In this document: positions 53,683 to 63,868 of the stretch, one piece after another | Layout of the letters: the number at the start of each line of letters is the position of its first letter | How positions within the stretch are numbered: position 1 is the stretch's first letter | Source: an uncultured Chitinophaga sp. | GTDB taxonomy: Bacteria > Bacteroidota > Bacteroidia > Cytophagales > Cyclobacteriaceae | Reading direction: 5' to 3' | Assembly (NCBI GenBank): GCA_902168205.1 | Contig: CABHOK010000002.1 | Coordinates: 372,001 to 436,000 of the forward strand | DNA: 64,000 bases | Translations under genes and position numbers: made by a program | Notes under the pieces: generated by a model | What the model was told of the DNA's origin: nothing | Seen by the model: only the letters and a program-made list of their open reading frames with translations | The model's database searches: none

Positions 53683-54219
53683 ATGGAAAAGATTCATGCA
53701 ACCACCATTATAGCCGTTATCCACAACGGCCAGGTAGCGATAGGAGGCGATGGCCAGGCAACCATGGGTAACTATGTAGCCAAAAGCAATGTGCGCAAAA
53801 TTCGTAAGCTGCAGGATGGAAAAGTACTGGCAGGCTTTGCCGGTTCCACAGCCGATGCTTTTACATTGATAGAACGTTTTGAAGAAAAACTGAACAGCTA
53901 CGGTGGTAACATGAAGCGTGCCGCTATAGAGTTGGCGAAAGACTGGCGCATGGACCGTTTCCTCCGCAGACTCGAAGCCATGCTGATCACTGTGAGTAAA
54001 GATGAACTTCTTGTACTATCCGGAACCGGCGATGTGCTCGAGCCCGACAACCAGGTAGCTGCCATTGGTTCCGGGTCGATGTATGCGCAATCAGCAGCAC
54101 TTGCGTTGAAGCGTCATGCCCCACACCTTAGTGCAGAGGAGATTGTACGTGAGAGTTTAAATATAGCAGCAGACATTTGCATCTATACCAACCACAACCT
54201 GGTTATAGAGAAGCTTTAG
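53683..54219 (+). CDS. hslV: ATP-dependent protease subunit HslV
   Basis: Proteasome-like peptidase of 178 residues. The mature N-terminus is expected at Thr7 ([20 protein letters not shown]), preceded by a six-residue segment MEKIHA that must be removed, where E. coli HslV loses only Met. Other family segments: [40 protein letters not shown] and the end [15 protein letters not shown]. It forms a double hexamer with the HslU ATPase, whose gene is not nearby. The 3' end overlaps the convergent AI-2E family gene by 17 bases. Confidence 0.95.
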   Translation: MEKIHATTIIAVIHNGQVAIGGDGQATMGNYVAKSNVRKIRKLQDGKVLAGFAGSTADAFTLIERFEEKLNSYGGNMKRAAIELAKDWRMDRFLRRLEAMLITVSKDELLVLSGTGDVLEPDNQVAAIGSGSMYAQSAALALKRHAPHLSAEEIVRESLNIAADICIYTNHNLVIEKL

Positions 54220-55324
54220 GAGGCTCTTCGCCTTCGCGCTCAATCTGATCGACTACTACATCGGCTGTTGTTTCCGGTGGTGCAGCTTTGCCATCGGTAT
54301 CTTCCAGCAGTATAACAAACGGTTTTAACCGGTTGGTATGCGACAGTAATATCTTGAGTAAACCTATACCCGGCACGGCCAGAATCATACCCGCTATACC
54401 CAGTAATTTTCCCCCGATCAGTAACGCTATGATCGCTGCCAGTGCGTTGATGCTCACTTTCGATCCGGTAATGCGTGGTGTAATAAAATTACCTTCCAGG
54501 AACTGCACTACCGAAAAGACGATCACAACACCAATAGCATACCAGATGCTGTCTTTGGTGATAAGTGCCATGATGATCGGAAACAACGCTCCGATAATGA
54601 TACCTACATAGGGTATAATGGTGAGTATACCTGAGAGTATACCGAAAAATATAGCATGCTCAATTCCCAGCGCCAGCAAGCCAATGGTGTTGAGTGCCGC
54701 AATGATGAGTGTTACGAGAAAGAGACCTGATATATATCCCTGTATAACACGCTCTACATCTTTTTTCCAAACCAGTTCTTCACTTTTCAGGAAGCTGATA
54801 AAGAACAGTCTGAACTTCTCGCGGTATATCAGGAAGAGAAATATATAGATCGGTATCTGTACAAGCGTTGAGATCGTGTTGGTTGTAGAGATGAGTATAC
54901 CACCGAGGTATGTGCTGATACTTTTCATCATCTCGCTTACCATGTTCTTCTGTTCAGCCGTGCTGATGCCAAAGTCGCGTCTTAACGTACGGCTCATCTG
55001 ATCGACAAACGTTTCAAACTGAACCTGCAGGTTGGGCAAGTCGTTGATCAGGCCAATCACCTGGTTAACGATCAGCCAGATAAACACACCCAGTATAGTG
55101 ACCGTAGTAAGCAGTACAATGGTAATGGAAAGTGCCGTGCCTACTCTGCGCTCTTCGAGTTTCTTTACTACGGGAAGCATGACAATGGAAAGTATACCGG
55201 CAAAAGCAAACGGTACAACTATATCCTGCGCCAGCACTATGACAACAATGGTAAGCGCAATAACGACTAACAATTTGTACGTATAGTCGAGCCGGTCGAA
55301 GGGCTTCTGTATAGAATCTGCCAT
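54203..55324 (-). CDS. AI-2E family transporter (DUF20 membrane protein)
   Basis: Membrane protein of 373 residues with about eight helices of the AI-2E/PerM family. Characteristic parts: the N-terminal helix pair ([40 protein letters not shown]), a long amphipathic middle (residues 95-140), and the C-terminal group [39 protein letters not shown] and [20 protein letters not shown]. The substrate may be a signal molecule or ions; the family name alone does not decide. It lies nine bases after the aminotransferase gene, probably in an operon. Confidence 0.9.
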   Translation of the reverse strand: MADSIQKPFDRLDYTYKLLVVIALTIVVIVLAQDIVVPFAFAGILSIVMLPVVKKLEERRVGTALSITIVLLTTVTILGVFIWLIVNQVIGLINDLPNLQVQFETFVDQMSRTLRRDFGISTAEQKNMVSEMMKSISTYLGGILISTTNTISTLVQIPIYIFLFLIYREKFRLFFISFLKSEELVWKKDVERVIQGYISGLFLVTLIIAALNTIGLLALGIEHAIFFGILSGILTIIPYVGIIIGALFPIIMALITKDSIWYAIGVVIVFSVVQFLEGNFITPRITGSKVSINALAAIIALLIGGKLLGIAGMILAVPGIGLLKILLSHTNRLKPFVILLEDTDGKAAPPETTADVVVDQIEREGEEPPKASL

Positions 55325-55333
55325 GGAACGAAA

Positions 55334-56518
55334 TTACGCATTATCTATAGCCTTCAAAATGGCAGCGCACGATTCTTTGATTTGTTCTTCGGTAATGGTA
55401 AGTGGAGGCGCAATTCTGAAACTATACGGATGCGACAGGAACCAGTAGGTAATAATGCCCAGCTCTTTGGCGCGCATCACGATGTTGTTAACACGATCGG
55501 CTGAATCAAAATCAATCGCGAACATCAAACCTATTCTGCGTACTTCTTTTATGTGCGGGTGTTTGAGTAAGTGTTCAATGAGTTGTCCTTTGGCCTCCGC
55601 CTGTGCTACCAGGTTTTCTTCTTCCAGTACCTGTAGCGTTGCAAGAGCCGAAGCACAGCATACTGGGTTGCCACCAAAGGTTGTTATGTGGCCCAGCATC
55701 GGATCGTGCGTAAGCGACTGCATTATTTTTTTGTCGGATATAAAAGAACCTATCGGGAGTCCGCCACCAAAAGCTTTGGCAACGGTAAGTATATCGGGTA
55801 CTATACCGAAATGTTCAAAGGCAAAAAGTTTACCCGTGCGTCCCATGCCGCATTGAATTTCATCGAGTATCAACAGCGCACCGGTTTCATCGCAGCGCTT
55901 GCGCAGGGCCTTCATATACTCTTTAGAAGGTATACGCACACCGGCATCACCTTGTATGGTTTCTACAATAACGCAGGCTGTAGTGGTGGTAATTTTTTCA
56001 AGATCCGTCAACACATTGAAGTCAATGAACCGGACATCCGGCAGCAACGGACGGAACGCCTGCTTCTTTACTTCGTTCCCCGATACACTCATAGAGCCAT
56101 GCGTACTTCCATGATACGATTTACGAAACGATACTATTTCCGTGCGACCGGTATAACGCTTGGCAAGTTTAAGCGCGCCTTCATTGGCTTCGGTTCCGGA
56201 GTTAACAAAGTAGCAGCAGTTGAGATTGGCGGGAAGCAATGACGTTAATTTCTGCGCCAGCAGGTTGGGAGCAGACTGGATGAATTCTCCGTATACCATC
56301 ACATGCAAATGCTTATCAACCTGCTCTTTGATGGCCTTGATTACTTTGGGATGACCGTGCCCCAGACTGCTCACACCAATACCCGAGATCAGGTCGGTAT
56401 ACCGTTTTCCATCCGGTGAATACATATATATACCTTCGGCACGATCAATGGTGATGAGGTAAGGCGAATCGGTTGTCTGCGCGATCTTGTTGAGAAATAT
56501 ATCCTGGCTGAACTCCAT
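55334..56518 (-). CDS. class III (acetylornithine/4-aminobutyrate type) aminotransferase
   Basis: PLP-dependent aminotransferase of 394 residues. ATG at 56518 (MEFSQDIFLNKIAQ) is preferred over one six codons upstream. Motifs: NSGTEANEGALKLAKRYTGR for phosphate binding, YHGSTHG, the cofactor aspartate in ILDEIQCGMGRTG (Asp219), and the Schiff-base lysine in TVAKAFGGGLPIG (Lys248). The amino donor cannot be decided: acetylornithine, 4-aminobutyrate and beta-alanine enzymes look alike. No arginine or GABA pathway gene is near. It precedes the AI-2E gene on the same strand. Confidence 0.9.
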   Translation of the reverse strand: MEFSQDIFLNKIAQTTDSPYLITIDRAEGIYMYSPDGKRYTDLISGIGVSSLGHGHPKVIKAIKEQVDKHLHVMVYGEFIQSAPNLLAQKLTSLLPANLNCCYFVNSGTEANEGALKLAKRYTGRTEIVSFRKSYHGSTHGSMSVSGNEVKKQAFRPLLPDVRFIDFNVLTDLEKITTTTACVIVETIQGDAGVRIPSKEYMKALRKRCDETGALLILDEIQCGMGRTGKLFAFEHFGIVPDILTVAKAFGGGLPIGSFISDKKIMQSLTHDPMLGHITTFGGNPVCCASALATLQVLEEENLVAQAEAKGQLIEHLLKHPHIKEVRRIGLMFAIDFDSADRVNNIVMRAKELGIITYWFLSHPYSFRIAPPLTITEEQIKESCAAILKAIDNA

Positions 56519-56568
56519 GCGGTAAAGATAAAGCATGGTATGAAATACAACGGGGCCGGTATGCGATA

Positions 56569-56596
56569 TAAAAACAAAAACCCCGCAGGGCGGGGT
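56569..56596 (-). terminator. intrinsic terminator after the small membrane protein gene
   Basis: ACCCCGC and GCGGGGT pair with a three-base loop; the minus strand continues with TTTTTGTTTTTA. It separates the gene at 56698 from the aminotransferase. Confidence 0.85.
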
Positions 56597-56697
56597 CTTG
56601 TGAAACTAAATTAACCTTTAAAAAGTTGGTTTTAATCTTGCGTTAAAAAAATAGCTTCTACAGGAAGGTCGAGGACTAAAATCATAAAGTACTGCGG

Positions 56698-56823
56698 TTA
56701 GGCAGCATTCACGGTTATCGAGATAATCATTCCGATCAGAATCGTACCAATCAGCACTAATACTTGTTTCAGCCTGGATGATACCCGGGCGTTCGTTACG
56801 TCTCTGTAGTCAAGATTCTTCAT
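56698..56823 (-). CDS. 41-residue single-pass membrane protein
   Basis: Start at 56823 gives MKNLDYRDVTNARVSSRLKQ followed by one membrane helix (VLVLIGTILIGMIISITVNA). A start three codons earlier (56832) is equally possible; the long frame up to 56937 has no hydrophobic or family character before this point. The downstream hairpin with a T-run in the right direction supports expression. No family is known to me. Confidence 0.55.
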   Translation of the reverse strand: MKNLDYRDVTNARVSSRLKQVLVLIGTILIGMIISITVNAA

Positions 56824-56968
56824 GTATGGCATGGCTAAAGGAGTTGATGTTTCAAAATTCGTAAAAAACGACCCCTGAATTCCACCGAAACTCTGGTGAA
56901 ACCATACATTTGTAGGCTTACCGTAATGGATTGGCAATGTAATGCTTATGCATTGCCGTGCTCCCGTT

Positions 56969-57451
56969 TTATTTACTTTGCTTCTGCTGGTAGCTCTCTA
57001 CAAGCGATATAAAATCCCGAATTATATCGTTTGGAACTGTAACGGACAGGTGGTATTGTTCGATCTTCCAGCCGTCTTTTGTTTTACGAAGTATACCTGA
57101 CCCGCGGCAAGTGCCCATCCACGTTGTTAAAAGTTCAGAAAACCATACATATTTTCCATCGGATGTTACATGCAGGTCGCGATCATAGGGCTTGAAGTCC
57201 CAGGCTTTGCCTCTGTCAAAATAAGGTTTAGCAAAGGAAGTGAACTGTTCCTTGTTCCAACGCTCAGTGGCATCGGTACCTATATATATACTTTGGTCGG
57301 CCATGCTGCCGAAAAATACCGTGGCATTGGCATCGGCTGCAGCCTTGTGCCAGGTATCTATAAAACGGTTAATATCAGCCTCGTGCGACTGTGCGTGTAG
57401 CCCAATCGATGTGAGGAGGGTGGCGCAAAACGCCAGCAGAAATGTTTTCAT
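56969..57451 (-). CDS. exported SnoaL/NTF2-like protein
   Basis: A 160-residue protein with a signal peptide (MKTFLLAFCATLLTSIGLHA) and an NTF2-like cone fold: INRFIDTWHKAAADANATVFFGSMADQSIYIGTD, WFSELLTTWMGTCRGSGILRK and GWKIEQYHLSVTVPND. This matches nuclear-transport-factor-2/SnoaL relatives (DUF4440-like), which are often ligand-binding or accessory proteins without a clear enzyme site. It overlaps the histidine kinase gene by four bases, so it is the second gene of that operon and might take part in sensing (inference). Confidence 0.82.
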   Translation of the reverse strand: MKTFLLAFCATLLTSIGLHAQSHEADINRFIDTWHKAAADANATVFFGSMADQSIYIGTDATERWNKEQFTSFAKPYFDRGKAWDFKPYDRDLHVTSDGKYVWFSELLTTWMGTCRGSGILRKTKDGWKIEQYHLSVTVPNDIIRDFISLVESYQQKQSK

Positions 57452-59277
57452 GATGCAGTCAGAAATTTAATGGGTACGGATTCGGGCAGCTGGTTTACGT
57501 TTACCTTGTCCAGCGAAGGTAAAGTTAAGATAAACGTTGTACCCTTTTGTAATTCTGACTCCACGGCAATGGTACCGCGCAGCATTTTTGCCGACTCGCG
57601 CACCAGGAACAACCCGATGCCCGAACCTTTGGCGTAATCGCTGGCCCGGTAAAACATATCGAAGATTTTGTAGATGTGCTCTTCCGCAATACCGATACCG
57701 TTATCTTCTACTTTAATAGTAGTCGAATTTTTCTGAATGGTGGCTTCGATGGAAATGAATGGACTTGTTTTTTCAAAATCAGCATACCGGATGGCATTGG
57801 AGATGAGATTTTTCAGAATGATCTCCAATCTCGTTTTGTCGGTATAAAACTCTCCGTTGCTGATGCGTATATTTTTTGTGATCAGGTCGGCCTGTGGTAT
57901 AAACTGGAAGCTTTGAAATATGTCGCTTACGATAGCCTGCAGGTTTATCTTCTCCGGTTTGATCTGCTGGCGCTTGTTCTTGGCGTAGTCGGTTATGTCG
58001 CGGATAAATCCTTCCATCTTGTCGATGCTCGACTGCATGCGATCAAAGTAGTGGCCGTGCTCGGGTACATCCATTTCGCGTTTGGCCAGGTGCACCAATC
58101 CCGCCATGGATGCGAGTGGTGATTTTAAATCGTGAGCCGAACTATATATAAACCGGTCGAGCTCTTCGTTGAGCTTTTGCAATTCGGCATTACGCTTTTC
58201 AAGTAACTGCGATTTACGTTGTATCTCATCAAACTGTGTTTTGAGCTTGCGCGTGAGTTTTATATAGGCATTCGAGAGACTGTGGATCTCGTTCGTTACA
58301 TCTGATTCTTTCAATTCGTCTTCGTTGAGTCCCTGTGTTACCATGAACTTGCCAATGGAGTTCGATAACTTTTTGATGGGACGGGTAAGACGCAGTGCCG
58401 TAACGTAGGTAAGTACAAACGAGATTACGATAGCACTTAAACCAATGCTGATGCAGGTTACCAGGCTCTGGCGGATGATGCTGTTGGCGCGTGCATCGGT
58501 AAGGGTTACCAGCGAAGTAAGCTGATCCGAAAGTTCATCTGTATTGCTGTTAAGTTCGCCCATTAGCCCCTGCGTTGGCACAAGCCCGATTGCTTCATCC
58601 AGCGCTGCAAGCTGATTGAAGTTATCGCGATACGATTGAAGTAAATGTACCACGAAGCTGTGCTCGGAATTAAGCTTGCGGATAAGTGAATCGGCAAACG
58701 TGTTGAATTTTGTTTTATAGTGTTCCTCCTTGCGCAGGAAGTAATCTTTTTCGTGTCTGCGCAAGGAAAGTATTTCAATCATGCTGATCTCATTGGAATG
58801 TTCTTCCAGCTCGTGCGCAAATTTTCGCATGCGCCCTTCCACACCATAATCTTTAAAGCCCCGGTATATAATTTTCTCTTTTACCTTCGAGAAGGTAGTG
58901 TTGTAGGTTTGCAGTGTTTGATTGATGCTGTCGAAATTTTTACCAACGCCCAGGTTGTAATCGAACATAACGTTGTTGAGCAGAGTGGCTTCGCGCAGAA
59001 TGATGGTATATAAACTATCGCGCTGCACCAGGATGCCGCTTCGGTTGGTCTTGTAAAATTCCTGGTTGATGGTTTCGAAACGGAGGAAGTCAAGATCGAG
59101 CTTGAGCAGTCGCTCAATCTGGATGCGCTCATCCTCAATACGTTTGGTGAGTTCGTATATATTTTTGGTGCGCGAAATGAAATGATAGGAGAGAGCCGAG
59201 ATGATGATGACGTTTACCGCCAGTATGCTGAAGGAAAGGAATAACCGTTTCCCGATGGTATTGATATTCCAGAACAT
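57448..59277 (-). CDS. sensor histidine kinase with helical extracytoplasmic sensor
   Basis: A 609-residue kinase. Helices at about 13-34 and 272-295 enclose a 235-residue all-helical sensor region. Then come a HAMP domain (LRLTRPIKKLSNSIGKF), a coiled coil (350-375), HisKA with His382 in YSSAHDLKSPLASMAGLVHL, and HATPase motifs ILKNLISNAIRYAD, DNGIGIAEEHIYKIFDMFYR and GSGIGLFLVRESA. The wide-spaced helical sensor resembles four-helix-bundle chemosensor domains. No response regulator gene is adjacent. A hairpin lies immediately upstream of the start codon. Confidence 0.92.
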   Translation of the reverse strand: MFWNINTIGKRLFLSFSILAVNVIIISALSYHFISRTKNIYELTKRIEDERIQIERLLKLDLDFLRFETINQEFYKTNRSGILVQRDSLYTIILREATLLNNVMFDYNLGVGKNFDSINQTLQTYNTTFSKVKEKIIYRGFKDYGVEGRMRKFAHELEEHSNEISMIEILSLRRHEKDYFLRKEEHYKTKFNTFADSLIRKLNSEHSFVVHLLQSYRDNFNQLAALDEAIGLVPTQGLMGELNSNTDELSDQLTSLVTLTDARANSIIRQSLVTCISIGLSAIVISFVLTYVTALRLTRPIKKLSNSIGKFMVTQGLNEDELKESDVTNEIHSLSNAYIKLTRKLKTQFDEIQRKSQLLEKRNAELQKLNEELDRFIYSSAHDLKSPLASMAGLVHLAKREMDVPEHGHYFDRMQSSIDKMEGFIRDITDYAKNKRQQIKPEKINLQAIVSDIFQSFQFIPQADLITKNIRISNGEFYTDKTRLEIILKNLISNAIRYADFEKTSPFISIEATIQKNSTTIKVEDNGIGIAEEHIYKIFDMFYRASDYAKGSGIGLFLVRESAKMLRGTIAVESELQKGTTFILTLPSLDKVNVNQLPESVPIKFLTAS

Positions 59278-59282
59278 TCGTA

Positions 59283-59312
59283 GTCAGGGCACAAAGCTAA
59301 TTGCACCCTGAC
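59283..59312 (-). promoter_or_regulatory. leader hairpin before the histidine kinase
   Basis: GTCAGGG and CCCTGAC pair seven bases across a 16-base loop and end five bases before the kinase ATG. No T-run follows, so it is more likely to affect translation than termination. Confidence 0.45.
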
Positions 59313-59380
59313 CGGTTCTGCTAAAAACAGTGTTAAGGATATATGAATATTTTAGCGATGAGCAGGTTTACTGCTATACC

Positions 59381-59818
59381 TTATGCTTCGTGAAGTTTTA
59401 GAAAGTCCATTACCTCTTGGCGTACGTTGCGTGTAATGGCATCGTCATACGCTTCGGTGGCGATGGATTTGAACAAGTCACTAACAACGGTAGCGCGGAA
59501 GCCGAGTTGCTCGGCATAGATCGTAGCTACTTCCAGTTCAACATCTTCTACCACTGCATCGAGGTAGATCATATATACCAAGTGATAGATCGCTTCCAGT
59601 TTTTCAATCTTGTCGGCCGGGTTAGTGAACTGAAGATGTGTGAGATCTACATTGGCTTTTGCCAGATCATCAGGACTTAAGTGTAACTGAAAACCCCACT
59701 TGAGGAGGCATCGCAGAAAGCGGCTATCAATTTTCGACTGGCCTAAAAACAATGCGAGTATATTAAAGTAACTATTTTTTACAGAGATAAGGTGTTCGCG
59801 ATTCAGTTGGTTCTTCAT
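59381..59818 (-). CDS. TerB-like helical protein
   Basis: A 145-residue soluble, all-helical protein. The pattern LLKWGFQLHLSPDDLAKANVD, then EKLEAIYHLVYMIYLDAVVEDVELEVATIYAEQLGF, resembles TerB/DUF533-like helical bundles in which an acidic segment between helices can bind metal. The match is by pattern only. It lies alone, 103 bases upstream of the kinase operon on the same strand. Confidence 0.6.
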   Translation of the reverse strand: MKNQLNREHLISVKNSYFNILALFLGQSKIDSRFLRCLLKWGFQLHLSPDDLAKANVDLTHLQFTNPADKIEKLEAIYHLVYMIYLDAVVEDVELEVATIYAEQLGFRATVVSDLFKSIATEAYDDAITRNVRQEVMDFLKLHEA

Positions 59819-59944
59819 AAGCGGGGTCTTTAAATTCTTCTTGCGTCTTTAAAATTTGATATACCACTCTAACGGGTATTGTAGTCAATGTAAAAGTACG
59901 GATAATTTGTGAATCAAATCGGGGAGGCATCCCGTAGAAAGTTG

Positions 59945-61120
59945 TTACCGGCAGTGCTTCCGGATTAACCCTTCTGTATTTTCGATACCCAGTTGCCGGG
60001 CTTTGCGCAGGTCGCTGCACACATTCTCGTATGTTCTTCCTTCTATATGTGCCAACGCACGGAGTAAATAAGGCTCACCTTTTTCTGGCCGCAGATATAC
60101 TCCCCATGTGCAGTCGTTGAGTACATCTTCGTAGTGACCGAGTTTTAAATTTGTGCGGCCACGCGCTTCAAATATCTCATAGTAAATATCCGGAGCATCG
60201 TTGGGATCCATCACGATCATAAAGGCTTCGCCATAAATCTCTGTTAAGTTCTTTCGGAAAAGTTTTTTGCCGAGGTTGAAATACTGAAGTGCTTCTTCGG
60301 GCTGATCGAGTTTTTCAAGACTGATCATGCCGATCCGGTATATCAACTGAAGATTTTCTGGTTGCTGATTATGTAAATGCTTGAGCGCTGTAACAGCTTC
60401 CTGAAAATTACCAAGGTAATACTGGCACAAGGCAAGTTTTTCGAGTGTCTCAAACTGTACCGGGTCTTCATGATTTTTAAGCACGAGGTAATGCGACACC
60501 GCTTCGGCAAACTGGAGGTTTTTGAATTCATGATCGGCCATGGCGTGCAACGTGGTGATGAGACTATCGTATCCGTAAATGAACCGGAATTCCATCGGAT
60601 CATTTTTCTGGAGCGTGAGCATCATGCCGAAAGCTTCATCAAATTTGCCGGTATCGAACAATGCATTTACCTGTAGTAACGCTGCGCTGTTAGCGTTCCA
60701 TTTGGCAATTCGTTTCTGTTCTACAAAATAGTAGGCCGTGTGTATTACCGAGAAGCAGAACCCTGCAATGACTATAAATACAAGAAAGGCGAGACCCTGT
60801 ATCTTGAAATATTCTTTATCGATTTTATAGTATTGACGTTGTGCCTGCTGCCAGCGCCAGTATTTACGTCTGTTGATTTCGTACTGAACATCAACTGTTT
60901 CCGTCACCTGCGGATTGAGTTGAAAATCGTAGCGCGATTTTTTCAGCGGATCGGAAAGTACGTGGTAAGCTTCGTTGATGAGCTTGAACATTTCTTCAGC
61001 TTCGGGGTCGCCAGCGTTGCGGTCGGGGTGATATTGCATGGCCAGCCGTTTATAGGCGGCACGCAAAGCTGTAGAGTCATCCGAAGGACTAATGCCGAGT
61101 ATTTTGTAATAGTCAGCCAT
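59945..61120 (-). CDS. membrane-anchored DnaJ-domain protein with TPR repeats
   Basis: A 391-residue protein. Residues 1-66 form a J domain with HPD at 31-33 (YKRLAMQYHPDRNAGD), so it should stimulate DnaK. A single membrane helix lies near residues 109-131 (GLAFLVFIVIAGFCFSVIH). The rest is a chain of TPR-like helical pairs (FQEAVTALKHLHNQQPENLQ, RIGMISLEKLDQPEEALQYF, RTNLKLGHYEDVLNDCTWGV). The TPR part should lie outside the cytoplasm and bind proteins. It lacks the zinc-finger and client domains of true DnaJ. Confidence 0.88.
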   Translation of the reverse strand: MADYYKILGISPSDDSTALRAAYKRLAMQYHPDRNAGDPEAEEMFKLINEAYHVLSDPLKKSRYDFQLNPQVTETVDVQYEINRRKYWRWQQAQRQYYKIDKEYFKIQGLAFLVFIVIAGFCFSVIHTAYYFVEQKRIAKWNANSAALLQVNALFDTGKFDEAFGMMLTLQKNDPMEFRFIYGYDSLITTLHAMADHEFKNLQFAEAVSHYLVLKNHEDPVQFETLEKLALCQYYLGNFQEAVTALKHLHNQQPENLQLIYRIGMISLEKLDQPEEALQYFNLGKKLFRKNLTEIYGEAFMIVMDPNDAPDIYYEIFEARGRTNLKLGHYEDVLNDCTWGVYLRPEKGEPYLLRALAHIEGRTYENVCSDLRKARQLGIENTEGLIRKHCR

Positions 61121-61257
61121 GGTCTGAAGTTATTGGGTTCAAATACGACTAAAACGTAGTTGCCTCTCTATTTCTTTCTAACGATGCCGGCTAATTTCTG
61201 TTTTTTGCGTTTTACGGCTTGAAATAGCTATAAAAGAATGCCAGCGACTGGCCGGTT

Positions 61258-61295
61258 TAAAAAAAGAAAACCCGGAAGGGGATGCTTCCGGGTTT
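61258..61295 (-). terminator. intrinsic terminator after gapA
   Basis: AAACCCGGAAG and CTTCCGGGTTT form an 11-bp stem with a short loop; the minus strand then has TCTTTTTTT. Confidence 0.9.
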
Positions 61296-61320
61296 GCGTC
61301 AATACTTTTTCAAGTAAAGA

Positions 61321-62453
<1,133 letters not shown>

Positions 62454-62514
62454 CACACCTTTTGAGAGAAACACGAAAGGAAAACACACTCACACAAACC
62501 CTACCATTAAAAAT

Positions 62515-62586
62515 GGTCCGTTCGTCTAGGGGTTAGGACACCAGATTTTCATTCTGGTAACACGGGTTCGATTCCCGTACGGACTA
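62515..62586 (+). tRNA. tRNA-Glu (UUC)
   Basis: A complete 72-base cloverleaf without encoded CCA. The acceptor arms GGTCCGT and ACGGACT pair with a G-T at the first position, the anticodon stem is CCAGA/TCTGG with loop TTTTCAT (anticodon TTC), and the T arm is ACGGG-TTCGATT-CCCGT. The D arm begins GTCTAGGGGTTAGGAC, typical of tRNA-Glu. It is transcribed alone, with a promoter and a terminator. Confidence 0.97.
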
Positions 62587-62595
62587 CTGAAAAGC

Positions 62596-62634
62596 AAAAA
62601 GCAACTATCAAAAACGGTAGTTGCTTTTTTTATT
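62596..62634 (+). terminator. intrinsic terminator after tRNA-Glu
   Basis: AAAAAGCAACTA and TAGTTGCTTTTT form a 12-bp stem with a 10-base loop and a T-run, ten bases after the tRNA. Confidence 0.92.
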
Positions 62635-62721
62635 TGCTATAGCTGGAGAGAAAAATATCCGGATAATAGTTTTCGGGTAGCCATACCGTTGTAAAAGGAT
62701 TGTAGTGTATGCTTCTCATCT

Positions 62722-63171
62722 TTACAACGAGGCCTCGATGACAATCTTACCAACGATAGTATACATTCCTTTAATCGCCTTCAATGGAATGTCGAATGGC
62801 GAGTATACCGAATTGCCATATTCATCCTTCATATCATCATATGAATTGAGTTGAATATGTCCTGGCTCACTGACTGATGAACACACTTTATAATGCAGCT
62901 ATCCTCTAATTTCTATTAAATAATCTTCGCCCCATAATGGTATTGGCGCGGAAGATGCTTTAAACACGACTATAGATCCTGAAGGATATTTAGGATACAT
63001 GCTATGCCCATAAACATGCCTGTTGATTTTAAAAAAGCTGATTGATACAGCTTTGTCGTTAATGCTTCCATGATTGTACTTTTGATTATGTAGCGAAGCA
63101 ACGTTGACTTTATTACCTATGGTATATAAGATATTGCATAGGCATGCAATGGTGCTATACGTTCTAAAGTG
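62722..63171 (-). pseudogene. decayed S24/LexA-like repressor remnant
   Basis: Reading the minus strand in one frame gives text like a Bacteroidota phage-type S24 peptidase: NRHVYGHSMYPKYPSGSIVV (catalytic-serine region G-x-S-M-x-P), LWGEDYLIEIRG, then an in-frame TAG (62899-62901), then LHYKVCSSVSEPGHIQLNSY and YSPFDIPLKAIKGMYTIVG to a TAA at 62722. The frame is open upstream only to a TAA at 63172 and has no suitable start codon or helix-turn-helix domain. The gene is therefore broken at the 5' end and by one nonsense codon. The match is from memory of the family's motifs. It lies just after tRNA-Glu, a common integration site for phages and islands. Confidence 0.7.
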
Positions 63172-63179
63172 TTAATACC

Positions 63180-63551
63180 TTAGCGTGTAACTTTCATGCT
63201 GTTAAGTGCAATCAGGAGAAGCAAAAGAAATGCAATGTTTAATATTAGGTATATAAATAGCGATACAGGTAAGTACTTTTGTTTGTAGGTTTTCCCTTTG
63301 TAGGGAAACAATGCAAACAAGATCGCTAAAACCAAACTTGCAACAGGAGCGAACATGTAAATGACAACAAGTGAACCTTGTATCGCTATAGATTTATCTG
63401 AGTTGCCGCCCGCATTGAATGTGACGAAGTAAGCTAGATAAACATTTAGTGCAGAGAGTGGAAGTGTTAAGATACAATAGAGCTTTAGGCTGATGAAAAG
63501 AACACTGGTTTTCTCCTGTACCGGATCTAGGTCTCTATCAAGAATTTCCAT
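63180..63551 (-). CDS. small membrane protein of unknown function
   Basis: A 123-residue protein with three predicted helices (LYCILTLPLSALNVYLAYFV, GSLVVIYMFAPVASLVLAIL and LPVSLFIYLILNIAFLLLLL) and a short acidic N-terminus (MEILDRDLDPVQEKTS). No family is recognised. It stands between the S24 remnant and an intergenic stretch and is A/T-rich like the remnant, so it may belong to the same acquired segment (inference). Confidence 0.6.
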   Translation of the reverse strand: MEILDRDLDPVQEKTSVLFISLKLYCILTLPLSALNVYLAYFVTFNAGGNSDKSIAIQGSLVVIYMFAPVASLVLAILFALFPYKGKTYKQKYLPVSLFIYLILNIAFLLLLLIALNSMKVTR

Positions 63552-63868
63552 TTGAATATCAAAGCAGCAAAACTAATGCATTATGATGCGGTGCAAATAG
63601 ATTTTAGATTGCAGATATTACATTCAGGAAAAAGATCGCATTATAAATCTTTTGATCTTGAAAAGAGTGGCTCCCTGCTCTAGCTAAATAAAGAATGCGA
63701 GTAGAAAATGCCACACTAATTAACTACTCATATCATCGCTCCATTTTAACAGTACATTTACGCAATTCCCCTCCCAATCTGTCGCGTTCAGACCCGCATT
63801 GAGATGGATCGTCTACTGATATTTGTGTCGGAAAGAGAAACAACCCATCACTACAAACTATACTTAAT
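63552..63868. other. 317-base intergenic region between divergent genes
   Basis: I find no convincing gene here; the short antisense frame near 63733-63927 has no family character. It should hold promoters for the membrane protein (minus) and the DHFR-family gene (plus). The only candidate seen is the minus-strand element at 63568-63596. Confidence 0.6.
63568..63596 (-). promoter_or_regulatory. candidate promoter of the small membrane protein
   Basis: On the minus strand TTG (63594-63596) and TAGTTTTG (63568-63575) are separated by 18 bases, one shorter than usual. The -7 box is 16 bases before the ATG. Confidence 0.45.

Noticed and set aside
55688-56242. 184-codon open frame on the plus strand inside the aminotransferase gene
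   Set aside because: Antisense to PLP-enzyme motifs, basic and low in family character; taken as a shadow frame.
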